NCBI GenBank assembly: GCA_964441265.1
Contig: CAYYKJ010000003.1
Coordinates: 1 to 64,000, forward strand
DNA: 64,000 nucleotides
From: JAFGDH01 sp964441265
GTDB taxonomy: Archaea; Aenigmatarchaeota; Aenigmatarchaeia; QMZP01; QMZT01
Direction: 5' to 3'
A program made the position numbers and the translations under genes. The notes beneath the pieces are model-generated. The model searched no databases, was not told the origin of the DNA, and worked only from the letters and a program-made list of their open reading frames with translations. Below, piece by piece: positions 1-10,700 of the stretch (position 1 is the first letter of the stretch; the number at the start of each line of letters is the position of its first letter).

Positions 1-1
1 C

Positions 2-3000
2 AATGATTACTGCAACGCAGGACAATGGATCGACTGCAATTCGGACAGCGAATGCGGATCGGGAGAATACTGCAACGCCTCCAAGGACTGCGAATTATCC
101 TCCGTCACCGTAATCTATGTAAGCCCGACACCTGCAAATGACTCGAGAAACGCAGGGAATTCGGTAACCATTAACGTGACGGTTACCTCCAGCGGAGGCG
201 ATGTCGACACATGCCTGCTGGAATGGGAGGGGTCGAACGAAACCATGACAAAGGTGGGGAGCGGGACCAGCGTGACGTGTCATCTGACCAATTCCAGCCT
301 CGTTGACGGGAACAGTTACACCTTCAAGGCCTATGCGAATAATACGGTCGGATCGTGGGGAAACGAGACCCAGCGGACCTTCAGGGAGAACGATGACCCC
401 ACCCAATCCACGCCGATACTGAATTCTACCACAGGCAACAACCTGACCACGGACAATATTACCTGCTACAACCAGTCCACCAGCGATTCGGACGGGGATG
501 CGGTAACCAACATCTATAACTGGTACACGGACGGGAAGCCGGTTATGGTACTGAACATGCCGTTCGACACAAACGTTTCCAGCACTTCCAGCGGGGCGGT
601 TAAGGACTATTCCGGCCACGATAACAACGCCACCCTAGGGAACGGAACCGCAGGCACAGAACCGGTATGGAATTCCTCCGGGAAAATCGGAGGGGGCTAC
701 GAGTTTGACGGCAATGATTTCATGGTAATAGAGGATGATGATTCCCTGGATTTCGGAACCGGCTCGTTCACGGTGGAAGCATGGGCCAGGACAAAAAATT
801 ATACAAGCGGGTCGAGGGATTACATACTGTCCAAATACGGTAAAAACTGCGGCGAGGACAACACTGACTTCTATTTATTGAGGATATCGAACGATAAAAA
901 ATGGGAGTTCATTCTGAGAGACGCTCTCAACGACGGTTCCCAGCTTATCACCGACCCGGACAACCTGACCGAAAACCAATGGTATCATGTGGTCGGGGTG
1001 AGAGACATTTCCAGCAACAAGGCATATCTCTATGTCAACGGTACGCTCGCGAATTCGGCCGACCTGACAGAATCAGGTGACATAACCAACGATGATCCTC
1101 TGCTAATCGGAGCCACCGGATTGCACCCGTTTACTTCGGATTGTTATAATGACACATCAGAACACTTCAATGGCACAATAGACGAAGTCCGGATATACAA
1201 CCATTCCCTTTCAGCGGCCCAGGTCTACCAGAGGTGGCTGGACACGAAGGACGGGCATTCGGACAGCGAGACCATCGTATCAGACGAGACCGCGAAGGGG
1301 GAACAGTGGATCTGCGGGGTCACGCCCAACGATCAGTATGAAGACGGTATCCCGGAGAACTCGAGTACGCTCACCATACTGAACAGCGATCCTGTGCTGA
1401 CCTCCATATCCGAATCGAACGACCCCATCTCCGGCGGGGCTTCCCAGACAATCACACCTTCGGGGCAGGGGGACGACGACGAAGATGATCTTTATCTGTA
1501 CTGCTGCAATGATACCGTCGATTCATGCACACCGGCTGCCGGGAACGACATATGCTCGGACGGGAGCTTCTCCCATCCGTATTCGAGCATGGAATGCACT
1601 TATGACGTGCCGGTCATGGACGGGACTCAGTACGTGAGGTGCAGGACATATGACGGAACCGCCTATTCCGCGACCACCGCCTCCACCAATTTCACCATCG
1701 ACTCCACTGCTCCTTCCATAACCATAGACAACCCCGGTAACACCACATACTCCACCACTACTATAAATCTGAACGTGACTACCAGCGGGGCGGCCGATTC
1801 GTGCGTCTGGAACATAGGGGGAGCGAACTCCACCATGTCCAACGACTCCACCACAAACTGGTACGACGTGATAGACACCGGGGATGAGGGGACCTTCCAG
1901 CTCAAGGTTTACTGCAACGACAGCGCAGGGAACATCGGGCTGAACGACACGATATGGTTCAGCGTCTCCACCATGGACATGGAGATCACCAAGGTCATGG
2001 AGCCCGAGCTTTTGGTGGGAAGGGAGAACGAGACGGTAGACGTGACCACGGAGGTGAAGATCAACCAGACCAGCAACGAAATACCTGCGATAAATATCAC
2101 CGACGAGGTCCCCTATGACTTCTCCGCTCCGGATGCCGGGGACGTCAGGGTCTATTTCATCGACTACTCTCCCTATGGAGTGACCGAGATAACGGGGAAC
2201 ACAAACGTGAGCGTGGGTATCGTCGACCGGGCAGGCTCTCTTAACACATGGGTACAGGTTAACATAACGAACATGTCCCAGACCGATGCGGGCACTTACA
2301 TGGAGGAGAACGACACCGTCAGGGTGACCTACCAGATGGTCTCAAGCCAGATGGACCCTAACGACACCAGGGAGATGTACACCAATGCCTCGGTGGAGGA
2401 CAGCGAATCCAACACCAAGAGCGCGTACATCACCGATACCATCTACTCGGCGGAGATCGTGCTCAGGGGGTGGAAGGACGTGAAGAACCCCGACCTTTCC
2501 AGCCCGCAGAACCTGAGCATTGAGATAGTGATAAAGTCCATAGGGGGGCCGGTCAGCGAGATACTGCTTTCGGATTATCTTCCCCAGGGGGCGAGCATCT
2601 ATGACAAGAACGTCACCTATTACAACGATACATCAGGGACGACCGTGGGTCTGGTCAACGGGACCGATTATTACCTGGGAGCACCAACCCAGGGAACGCT
2701 GCCGGACGGGACATACGTTGACATATACTACTACAACTTCTCCTATGCCTATTCCAACTGGGACGGAAACCTCTACGACAACGACAGCATAACCATAACA
2801 TATAACGCATCCGTCCTCGGCGGAGGGCAGTGGAAGCTGCCCGCCATAATATCCGGTTACGACCCTTCCTACCAGAAGCACATAAAGACGGAGATGTACA
2901 GCTCGGCGAACGTCCCCTCCTTCGACGTGGAGCTGGACATGATCACCCGGAAGGTGAAGCCCGGGGAGCCGGTGAGCGCGGTCCTCAGGATGCTTAATGT

Positions 3001-3334
3001 GGGGGGACCGAGGGCCAAGGTGGACGTGGCCATCACCTACTCTGTGAAGTCCATGGACGGGGGACTCATAACCGAGGCGACTGACACCATAGCGGTGGTG
3101 GAATCCAAGGAGAAGGACCTGATTCTGAGCACCCCCGGAAGCATAAGCCCGGGCATGTACACATTCGAGGCCTTCGTTACCTACACCGGCAGGGAGGCAA
3201 TGTCCACCAGAGCTTTCGAGGTCGCCGGTGAAGGAGGGGAAAAGATAACACTGGACATGAACCTGCTTTACTACGAAGTATTCGGTTTACTTATAGTGGT
3301 GATAGTTATACTGCTGTTCAAAAGAAAAAGATGA
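2..3334 (+). CDS. Large secreted surface protein with LamG domain, 5' end outside window
   Basis: The frame is open from the first bases of the window, so the N-terminus and signal peptide lie upstream; 1110 residues are visible. The first 35 residues are cysteine-rich. A concanavalin-like LamG domain spans about residues 182-410, with the typical GxxYEFDG-type start, SFTVEAWA strand and DEVRIYN ending. Ig-like and CARDB-like beta-sandwich repeats with dozens of N-x-S/T sequons follow. The last ~23 residues are a hydrophobic helix ending in KRKR, so the protein is anchored with its bulk outside the cell. It converges on the coiled-coil gene, with the two stop codons a base apart. It probably acts in the surface layer or in adhesion; the exact role is unknown. 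Confidence 0.85.
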   Translation, partial: NDYCNAGQWIDCNSDSECGSGEYCNASKDCELSSVTVIYVSPTPANDSRNAGNSVTINVTVTSSGGDVDTCLLEWEGSNETMTKVGSGTSVTCHLTNSSLVDGNSYTFKAYANNTVGSWGNETQRTFRENDDPTQSTPILNSTTGNNLTTDNITCYNQSTSDSDGDAVTNIYNWYTDGKPVMVLNMPFDTNVSSTSSGAVKDYSGHDNNATLGNGTAGTEPVWNSSGKIGGGYEFDGNDFMVIEDDDSLDFGTGSFTVEAWARTKNYTSGSRDYILSKYGKNCGEDNTDFYLLRISNDKKWEFILRDALNDGSQLITDPDNLTENQWYHVVGVRDISSNKAYLYVNGTLANSADLTESGDITNDDPLLIGATGLHPFTSDCYNDTSEHFNGTIDEVRIYNHSLSAAQVYQRWLDTKDGHSDSETIVSDETAKGEQWICGVTPNDQYEDGIPENSSTLTILNSDPVLTSISESNDPISGGASQTITPSGQGDDDEDDLYLYCCNDTVDSCTPAAGNDICSDGSFSHPYSSMECTYDVPVMDGTQYVRCRTYDGTAYSATTASTNFTIDSTAPSITIDNPGNTTYSTTTINLNVTTSGAADSCVWNIGGANSTMSNDSTTNWYDVIDTGDEGTFQLKVYCNDSAGNIGLNDTIWFSVSTMDMEITKVMEPELLVGRENETVDVTTEVKINQTSNEIPAINITDEVPYDFSAPDAGDVRVYFIDYSPYGVTEITGNTNVSVGIVDRAGSLNTWVQVNITNMSQTDAGTYMEENDTVRVTYQMVSSQMDPNDTREMYTNASVEDSESNTKSAYITDTIYSAEIVLRGWKDVKNPDLSSPQNLSIEIVIKSIGGPVSEILLSDYLPQGASIYDKNVTYYNDTSGTTVGLVNGTDYYLGAPTQGTLPDGTYVDIYYYNFSYAYSNWDGNLYDNDSITITYNASVLGGGQWKLPAIISGYDPSYQKHIKTEMYSSANVPSFDVELDMITRKVKPGEPVSAVLRMLNVGGPRAKVDVAITYSVKSMDGGLITEATDTIAVVESKEKDLILSTPGSISPGMYTFEAFVTYTGREAMSTRAFEVAGEGGEKITLDMNLLYYEVFGLLIVVIVILLFKRKR

Positions 3335-3335
3335 G

Positions 3336-4760
3336 CTACTTCAGCTTCTTCCGCAGATCGGAGATGACGCCGTAAAGGGAGACGTAATCGTCCAGCTCCA
3401 TCCCCGGCTTCATTTCCTCATACCTCTCCAGCAGATCAGAATAGAGCTTCTTTGCCTCTGCCTTCTTCCCCTGTTTCAGTTTTTTCTCTACTTTCTTGGC
3501 GAGCGTCTGGATGCTCTTCGTTGATTTTCCCCGTTTTTTCTTTCCGGAGGATTTTCTTTTTTTCTTTGTAACGGGTTCCGGGTTTTTCTCCTTCTTTTTT
3601 TCAGTTTCTGTCTCCGGCGTCATCTCCTCTTCCGGTTCCTTTTCTTCGGTTTCGGTTTCCGGGCTCGGTGGCTCTTTTTCCTCAGGTTCTTCCTCTTCCT
3701 TTTTCCCGGGTTTCTTTTCCTCCGGAACCTCTTCCTCTCTTTCCTTCGGCCCCTCCCCCTTCTCCGCGGGAGCCTGTGAGGGTTTCTTCCCGGAGGATTC
3801 CAGCTGTTCGATCCTCTTCTCCAGCTCCCTCATCCTCTCGTTCCCCTCCTGCTCCAAGACTTCTTTTATGCCGCCCTCCTTGAGATCGCTCAGCAGGCGG
3901 TCAACTATGTCTTTCATGTCGTCCACCTTGTTTTCCGTGTCCTCTTCCATCTCCTCCATCCTGTCGGACAGCTGCCCTAATTTCTCCTTCCCCGCGAACT
4001 TCTCCAGCTTCACCTCGATTCCGTCGACGGATTTCATCATGTCATAAACGCTCTCGGAATTGAACTCTATCTTTTCCCTGAGCTTCTCGAATTCCTTTAT
4101 CTTCTCGTTTATCTCGGAGAACATGGCCTCTATCTTGCCGGACATCCTGGATATGTTCCTTCTCTCGTCCTCGACCTTCTCTATTTTCTTGTTGAGCTTT
4201 TCCGAGAGGGCAAATATCTTCCTTATGTTCTTCACCTTGTCCAGGAGTTCCCGGATCTCGCCCACATTGTCCTCGAGGGACCTGGCCTTGACCTCCATCG
4301 CGTCCAGACGGGACTGGTTCTTTATGATTTCGTCCCCCTTCTTTTCGATTTCCTTGGTCATCCTCTCCGGTTCAATTTCCTCGGTTATGTCGATTATCCT
4401 CTTGAACTTACCCTCCATCTGGTCGAAGGTCTTCTCCTTCTCCATCAGGGCGGACCTGATCTCACCTATCTCCTCCGAGAGGGAGGATATCTTCTCATCC
4501 GTGGATTTCCGGAGATCGTCATTCATCTCCAGCTTGGCCTGTATCTTCTCTATCTTCATGGAGAGGTCGTCAACCTTCTCCCCTCCGCCGGCCTTTTCCT
4601 CCACCTTCCCGGCCTTTTCCTCCACCTTCTTCTTTCCCCTGCCGAAAAGCCCGAAGTGCTTCTTCTCCTCCTTCTGACCCTCTTTGCTTTCGAGGGCATC
4701 GAATTCGGACTTTGTGATCACGTTCTCGTCCTGGCCTGATTTTTCTTCCTTTTCCGGCAA
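3336..4760 (-). CDS. Cytoplasmic coiled-coil protein, partner of the giant ATPase protein
   Basis: 474 residues, very rich in Lys and Glu, with no signal peptide or membrane segment. Residues ~60-310 have long heptad-like runs expected to form coiled coils. Residues ~310-410 are a low-complexity Pro/Glu/Lys stretch. The last ~65 residues form a helical unit containing KKLKQGKKAEAKKLY. This resembles the extreme C-terminus of the upstream giant protein (KDKLKQGRFRMAKIYI), suggesting a shared small helical module. It starts 13 bases after the giant gene ends on the same strand, so the two are probably co-transcribed. No enzymatic motif is visible. It may be a cytoplasmic scaffold or regulator for the ATPase (inference). 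Confidence 0.75.
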   Translation of the reverse strand: MPEKEEKSGQDENVITKSEFDALESKEGQKEEKKHFGLFGRGKKKVEEKAGKVEEKAGGGEKVDDLSMKIEKIQAKLEMNDDLRKSTDEKISSLSEEIGEIRSALMEKEKTFDQMEGKFKRIIDITEEIEPERMTKEIEKKGDEIIKNQSRLDAMEVKARSLEDNVGEIRELLDKVKNIRKIFALSEKLNKKIEKVEDERRNISRMSGKIEAMFSEINEKIKEFEKLREKIEFNSESVYDMMKSVDGIEVKLEKFAGKEKLGQLSDRMEEMEEDTENKVDDMKDIVDRLLSDLKEGGIKEVLEQEGNERMRELEKRIEQLESSGKKPSQAPAEKGEGPKEREEEVPEEKKPGKKEEEEPEEKEPPSPETETEEKEPEEEMTPETETEKKKEKNPEPVTKKKRKSSGKKKRGKSTKSIQTLAKKVEKKLKQGKKAEAKKLYSDLLERYEEMKPGMELDDYVSLYGVISDLRKKLK

Positions 4761-4773
4761 GAGATCAACCTCT

Positions 4774-7700
4774 CTATATCTTTAATAATTTCTCCAGGGA
4801 TGTAATATATATCTTCGCCATCCTGAACCTGCCCTGCTTGAGCTTGTCCTTGGCAAGTTTGAGATCCAGCTCGATGTCGCCGGTGTCCTTCTTCGATTTC
4901 TTCATGGCGTTTATCTTCTCCTCGATAACGGAAAGTCTCCTGGCGAACTCCTTGTATATATTCATTTCCTCGTTGGATATCTTGTGGGGATTGTGGTAGG
5001 TGGGCCTGAACTGAACGAAATAGGGCTTCCCCTCGTTGTATTTGGGGTTCTGGAACATCCCCACCCCTATTCCCTGCCTGGATATCCTCTGTGCGTATTC
5101 CGGACCGTATTTGTCCTTGACCCTGTTTATGTCCTCCATCGCCTTCGTGTTCAGCTGGATGTCGGTAAGGACGTTACCCGATATGGCCTCCTTGAAGTCG
5201 GTGAGCACCTGCGAGCACATTATTACCCCTATCCCCCACTTACGGAACTCCCTGCATGCCCTCTCCAGGGCGACATAGCCGCCCTTCCCCCCGTATTTCT
5301 CAAGGAGCCGGTGAACCTCGTCGAAAACTATTATCATCTTGAGGGAGGTGGATTCCTCCCATTTAACTGAGAATACGTCGTCTATTATGTCCTTCACCGA
5401 GATGTCGTATTCCCCTGCCTTGAGCTTGTTCATCACGAAGACGGTTATCTCTCCGGGGTTCATGTATTTCTGGATGTCTATGTCGACGTGGGGATCCTCT
5501 ATCTCGTATATCATGCCCTTGTAGGATTTCTTCTGCTTCGGGTCCATCCCGAACTCGGAATACCTGTTCAGGACGAAGTCGTCCTCGCAGGCCTTGACGA
5601 ACCCGGTCCACTGGGCGGTGGGATCGAAAACTATGACCGGTATCTTGTTTTCCAGGGCCTCCTCCACTATTACAGAAGCCGCCACCGACTTTCCAGCGCC
5701 TGTAGCCCCGGCGACCAGTATGTGTGTGGTGAGATCCCTGGGATCGAAGAGGGACCTGTTGTCTGTCTCGGCGATCTTCCCCATCCAGAAGGTTTCCATC
5801 GATTCCTGGGGAAGCTTCCTGTAGTCCAGGGGGAAGATGTAACGGACCTTGCTCTTTCTCCATTTTTTGTACCTGTCCCTGGCGAAATACCCGACTATTA
5901 TGAGCAGGATTATGACAACCGCATACGGGACAACCCCTCCAATCGGGGTATCCCAGAATGAAACGGCGACCGTGAAGGATTCCGAATCCTTTACCGATTT
6001 GTCCCCGAAGGTGGCCACCACCTCCAGCATGTATTGGGAAGGGGCCACATCATATCCCAGCTCCATGTTCCTGGTCAGTGTGACTATGTCCTCGAGAATG
6101 AGGGTCTCGTTATCTATGGCTATTATCTCCTTGGTCCGGATTTCCCTCACGATGTACTCCATGCTCATGTTCATTTCCTCGTATGTCCCAAGGTTGTGCA
6201 TCTCTATGTTGAATATGAGATCCTGTCCGGGCTCCAGGGTCCTGGTCACGATGCTCAGGTCTACAGTGAAGACCTTCCTGCCGGGATAGGTTATCACCAG
6301 GCGGACGGGAACTGTTTTGGTCTCGTTAGCAGCAGAAACCCTCACCGAACCCATGTACGTCCCTGCCTCCGTATCCTTTGGTACCAGGACGTAAACCGTG
6401 GTGCTTCTGTTCTCGCCTCCGGGTATATCCATTATGTTGTCCCCGAGGCGAATGTATTTCCCGAGACCCTCCAGAAGGACTGTGGCCTCTATGTCTTCCT
6501 CGAGGTTGTTTATGATGTAGAACGGATAGGTGGCGTTGTCCCCGGGATGCATCCTTATCTCCCCTATCCCGGTGACTATGTCGAATGCATCCTCTTCCAG
6601 GCAATCTTCCGGGCAGTTAATCTCGTTCTCCCCCGACTCGCATATGCCGTTCCCGCATTCCGGCTCGCTCGCCGTTATTCCTCCCGGCCCGGTGGAGGTG
6701 GTGGTCCCGCCCGGGGGGTTGTCCTGCACGAGCTGTCCGGGTATACCTATTGCGAAGGCGGAAAACGAGGTCACGTTGAAATCGAACCTCTCTGAGCTCT
6801 GGTTGTTCACATAGTTACCGCTGAAGGAATCGAACTCGTTGTCATCGCATATGTGCTGGGAATAGCTCCAGTTCCCGCACACGAAGAGCTCCAGGTCTCC
6901 TTTGGAGACTGGATTGACGCTTATTGCCTCCGAATAATCAACCGAAAGGGTGGAGTTTCCGCTGAAGCTGAGGTAGGGGGCCTCCACCATGAATGCCATG
7001 AGTACGTTCTCCTCCCTCAGGGGGAGGTTTATGTTGCTTATCAGGGGATTACTGCTGTTGGATATTACGTCGAACCTTATGGGGCTGGTAAGATTTCCAG
7101 GGTCGGAAACGCCGTGCTGGTTGATTGCGGTTTGCGTGACGTTAACGCTCCTGAACATGGCCGTGTGCTCCCCGAACTCAGCCAGTATGTCATAGTTCCT
7201 TCTGTGGGCGGTCAGATTGTAGGAGCCGTTGGAAGCGTTCGTGGTTAAGGAATGCATGACAATGTCAGTGCCTTCCCTGTAGAAGGTCAGATTTAACGAT
7301 TGGTTGTCCCCGTCCGGACTCTGGAACTCTCCAGAGAACTCTATGGGGATGTAAACATCGAACCATCCTGTGGTGTTTCCCACCTGGTTCTTGCTGTCGT
7401 TTGCGTACACGGTTATGTCATAGTCCCCAACCACATCGGGGTTGGAGTAATTGAAGGTGTATTCGTTCCCGGAAATCGTATAATTGTTGACCGAATCTGT
7501 CCCGCCGGGACGTGTCACCGAAATCCATGAATCATTCACACCGGTGTTGTCGGTTATGTTCACCCTTACAAGGACGTAGGGATTGGTGCCCTTCCTGGCG
7601 TTCGGGGCAAAGACAGCGGAAAAGTTTGGAGGCGTTATGTCGTCATAGACAACGGTTCCGGTCTCCTCGTCGTAAACCTCTATGCCCTGGTATGTCCCGT

Positions 7701-10700
7701 AAACCTTGAGCGTGTTGTTTACCGGGTTCCCCGGAATTTCCGGCAGGGTGCAGGAGATATTCCATGTCTCGGAGGAGTTGTCAAAGGTGGAATTGGTGAC
7801 CGTGCAGTTCTGGCCTCCCACCAGCACGCCCCATCCCATTACCTGGCTGTCGTTGATAACAACACCGTTGTTGGTTGCGTTCGCGGTTATGTTCAGAGTG
7901 TCGCTGGCGTTCACGGGTCCTGCCGGAGAGGACTGGTTGGGAGAGAGTATGTCCACGGAAAGATTGACGACGTCAAGGTAAACCGGAATGAATATTGCAT
8001 CCGGGAATTGGCTGTCCGTGTTGTTGATGGTGAGATTTCCGAACCATTTTCCGTAGCTGTACTGCCCGTCTGTGGAATTGTGATAGACCAGAAGCTGCGT
8101 GGAATTCTGAGCGGTTATATTGAAGGATGACCTGCTCAGCTCCATGTAAGAGGTTCCGTTCCCGGAGAGGGAAGCAGTGAAGGTGGAGTTCTGTTCCCTG
8201 TTGTTGCGGACCGTTATCGCTCCTATGGTTCCGTTGTCCGAGGTGGTGCCGAGGGTCTTGGAGGCGTTCCCGGGATTGGCCTGCCAGTCCGGAAGTATGA
8301 CGCTTATGTTCAGCAGCATGGAATCCCAGCACCGGTCCGCAGGGGAGCACCGCGAGCCCGTGGCATTAGCAGTCACATTTGTGATATAAATTCCCTCGCT
8401 GGCATTGTAGGGCACCGATATGTTGACATGCACGGTATAAAGACTGCCCTTGCTCAGGCTTTCTATGGAACTGTTTGAATAAACCAGCCAATTTGAAAGG
8501 TTCTGGTATTCCCCTCCCGTTTCGGTCATGGTTATGTTGGATAGGTTGGTGTTGCCGAAGGATTCCAGGGTGAAATTTCCGATCTCCTGTATATATCCCC
8601 TCGGTATGGTATGGTTCATGTAGCTCTCCAGTATCCTCAGGACCGGGTTCTCCTCCACAGTCACAAGGGTCTGGTTGGTCTCCTCGTCCTGGGTGGAGTC
8701 CGCATTGGACCATTTGACTGTTATGTTAATGGAATGGTTTCCCGCGGAAGAGACGTTAGTAACGTTGACCGTCCTGGTGAGGCTGCAGTTGTCTCCGGGG
8801 GATATCGGGGGGCAGTAAAGCCCTCCCATGTGCATCCCCGCGGGAAGGGAAATGTTGAACTCCGGTGAATACATGGCGCCGTCCCCGGTGTTGAGCACGA
8901 GCACGCTGATATCAAAGCTGTGGTTGCTCTCCTTGGTTATCCCGGTTGCCTGCTCGGAGGACGGGGAAAGTATTATTGATCCCGTGGTGTTCCCCCCCGT
9001 CACGTTCACGGAGAAGTTCAGGGAGTTGCCGGTTATGTTGTAGAACACGTCATCGGTGGCGTTGCAGATTATGGTCCTCTCACCCACCTGGTCTCCGAGG
9101 TTCACCTCCAGGGAAGACACACCGCTCTCGTTGGTGAGGGCCGAGCCGGCATACGTCCCTCCGGCATAATAGCTCACGTTGTATCCGTAAATTCCTTCCG
9201 AGGTGTTTAGGTCGTCCACACTGCAATAGGTGTCCACCGTCCCGTTCTGCATGCAGAGGTAACCATCGCTGTACCAGCAGTAGGCCGAACTCATTCCTAT
9301 GTCAGTCAGATTGCTCCAGCCCCTCACGTGGACGGTGACGTTCCCGATCCCCGCCTCATGATAGATCCCGGTGGAATTGGCCAGTATCGTCCTCACGCCG
9401 GTGTCCTCGTAAAGGGGTATGTCCCAGGTCACGTTCTTACCCTCCTCTATCAATGTCTGCGACGAGATGCTCCTCGAATAGTCTGCTCCTGAATCATGTG
9501 TCACACAGTCCCCGGAGGAATTTGATATGCATATGTAATCCACGTAAATATGGCAGGCATCGTAGAAGTTCCCCCCGTCCCCGAAGTCGTGAACTGAGAA
9601 TTTCACCGAGGTGGAGTTGTAGAAGGAGACGTTGTTGTAAACGGCCTCGCTCCATGTATCCTTTGTGGTGTTGAGGTCCAGCGTGACGTTCCCTATAGTC
9701 AGGTTGACCGAGGACCCGGTATCGTATTCCCCGACCAGCTTGTATCTGACCTTGACGTATTCGGATCTGACGGGAGTCCCGAACTCCAGGGATGCCCATA
9801 CAAGGTTACCGGCCATTTTGGCCTCCGCCCCCAGGTGAAGGGAGAAGTTCCCTTCGGTTTCCGATCCCTCGGACTCGGAACGGCATATGCAGAATTCCCC
9901 CGGGCAGCTGGTGCTCGTACAGTTCCATCCGGAGGTCGAATTCCCCTCGAATCCCCCGTTGGGGATGTAAGAGAGGTTGTAATCGCTGCCCGAGGAGGTG
10001 TTGTAATACACCCAAACGCTCTGGCTCTGGAGGGGATCGGAATCCAGCAGGAACACCAGTTCCGAGAACTGGTTCAGATAATTGAGAGACTCGTTGATCT
10101 CGGTCCTGTTCCCGTCGGTCCAGGCCTTGACCTCGTGGGGGATTTCCTGCCCGTCGATGAGCACCATGGTGTGATCGATCCTCCAGTCGCTGAGATTTAT
10201 CATTTCTGCCTCCAGGGCGCTTCCGTTTATCACGAAGGGCTCCCTGGTCCTCTGGAGGCCGGAAGTCTCGTTGACGTCAATTCTGAGTGCCCTCTTCCAC
10301 TTCCTGTACCATGTCACATTGTAATCGGTTTCAGAGCACCTGCCACAGGTGTCATTCACTGAGGAATTCAGGTTAAGGGAATCCCCCTTGAATATTGAGA
10401 ACTGGGACAAGGGATTCGTGATAGTGGTCACCAGGGTGTCCTTCATCACAACGCCCTTATGGTCGTTGGAATCCGCGATGTAATACAGGTCAGAGGCATC
10501 CCCCCACAAACTGACATTTACCCGCCCGGAGCCGAGCGAGGGGGAGCAGGATGGGTCCCATGTGTAGTTGCAGGTCCCGTCCGCCTGCGTGCTTGAATTT
10601 CCGACGTTGCTCCCGTTGTACCAGAAGCTGCAGTTGTAACCGGCCACCTCAACCCGCTGGCCGTAGGGGTCGTACATCCCGGCGACCAGAAGATTGGAAG

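Noticed and set aside
3496..4677. Phe/Ser-rich plus-strand frames opposite the coiled-coil gene
   Set aside because: They are the predictable antisense of Lys/Glu codons (TTC/TTT/CTC) and have no start signals.
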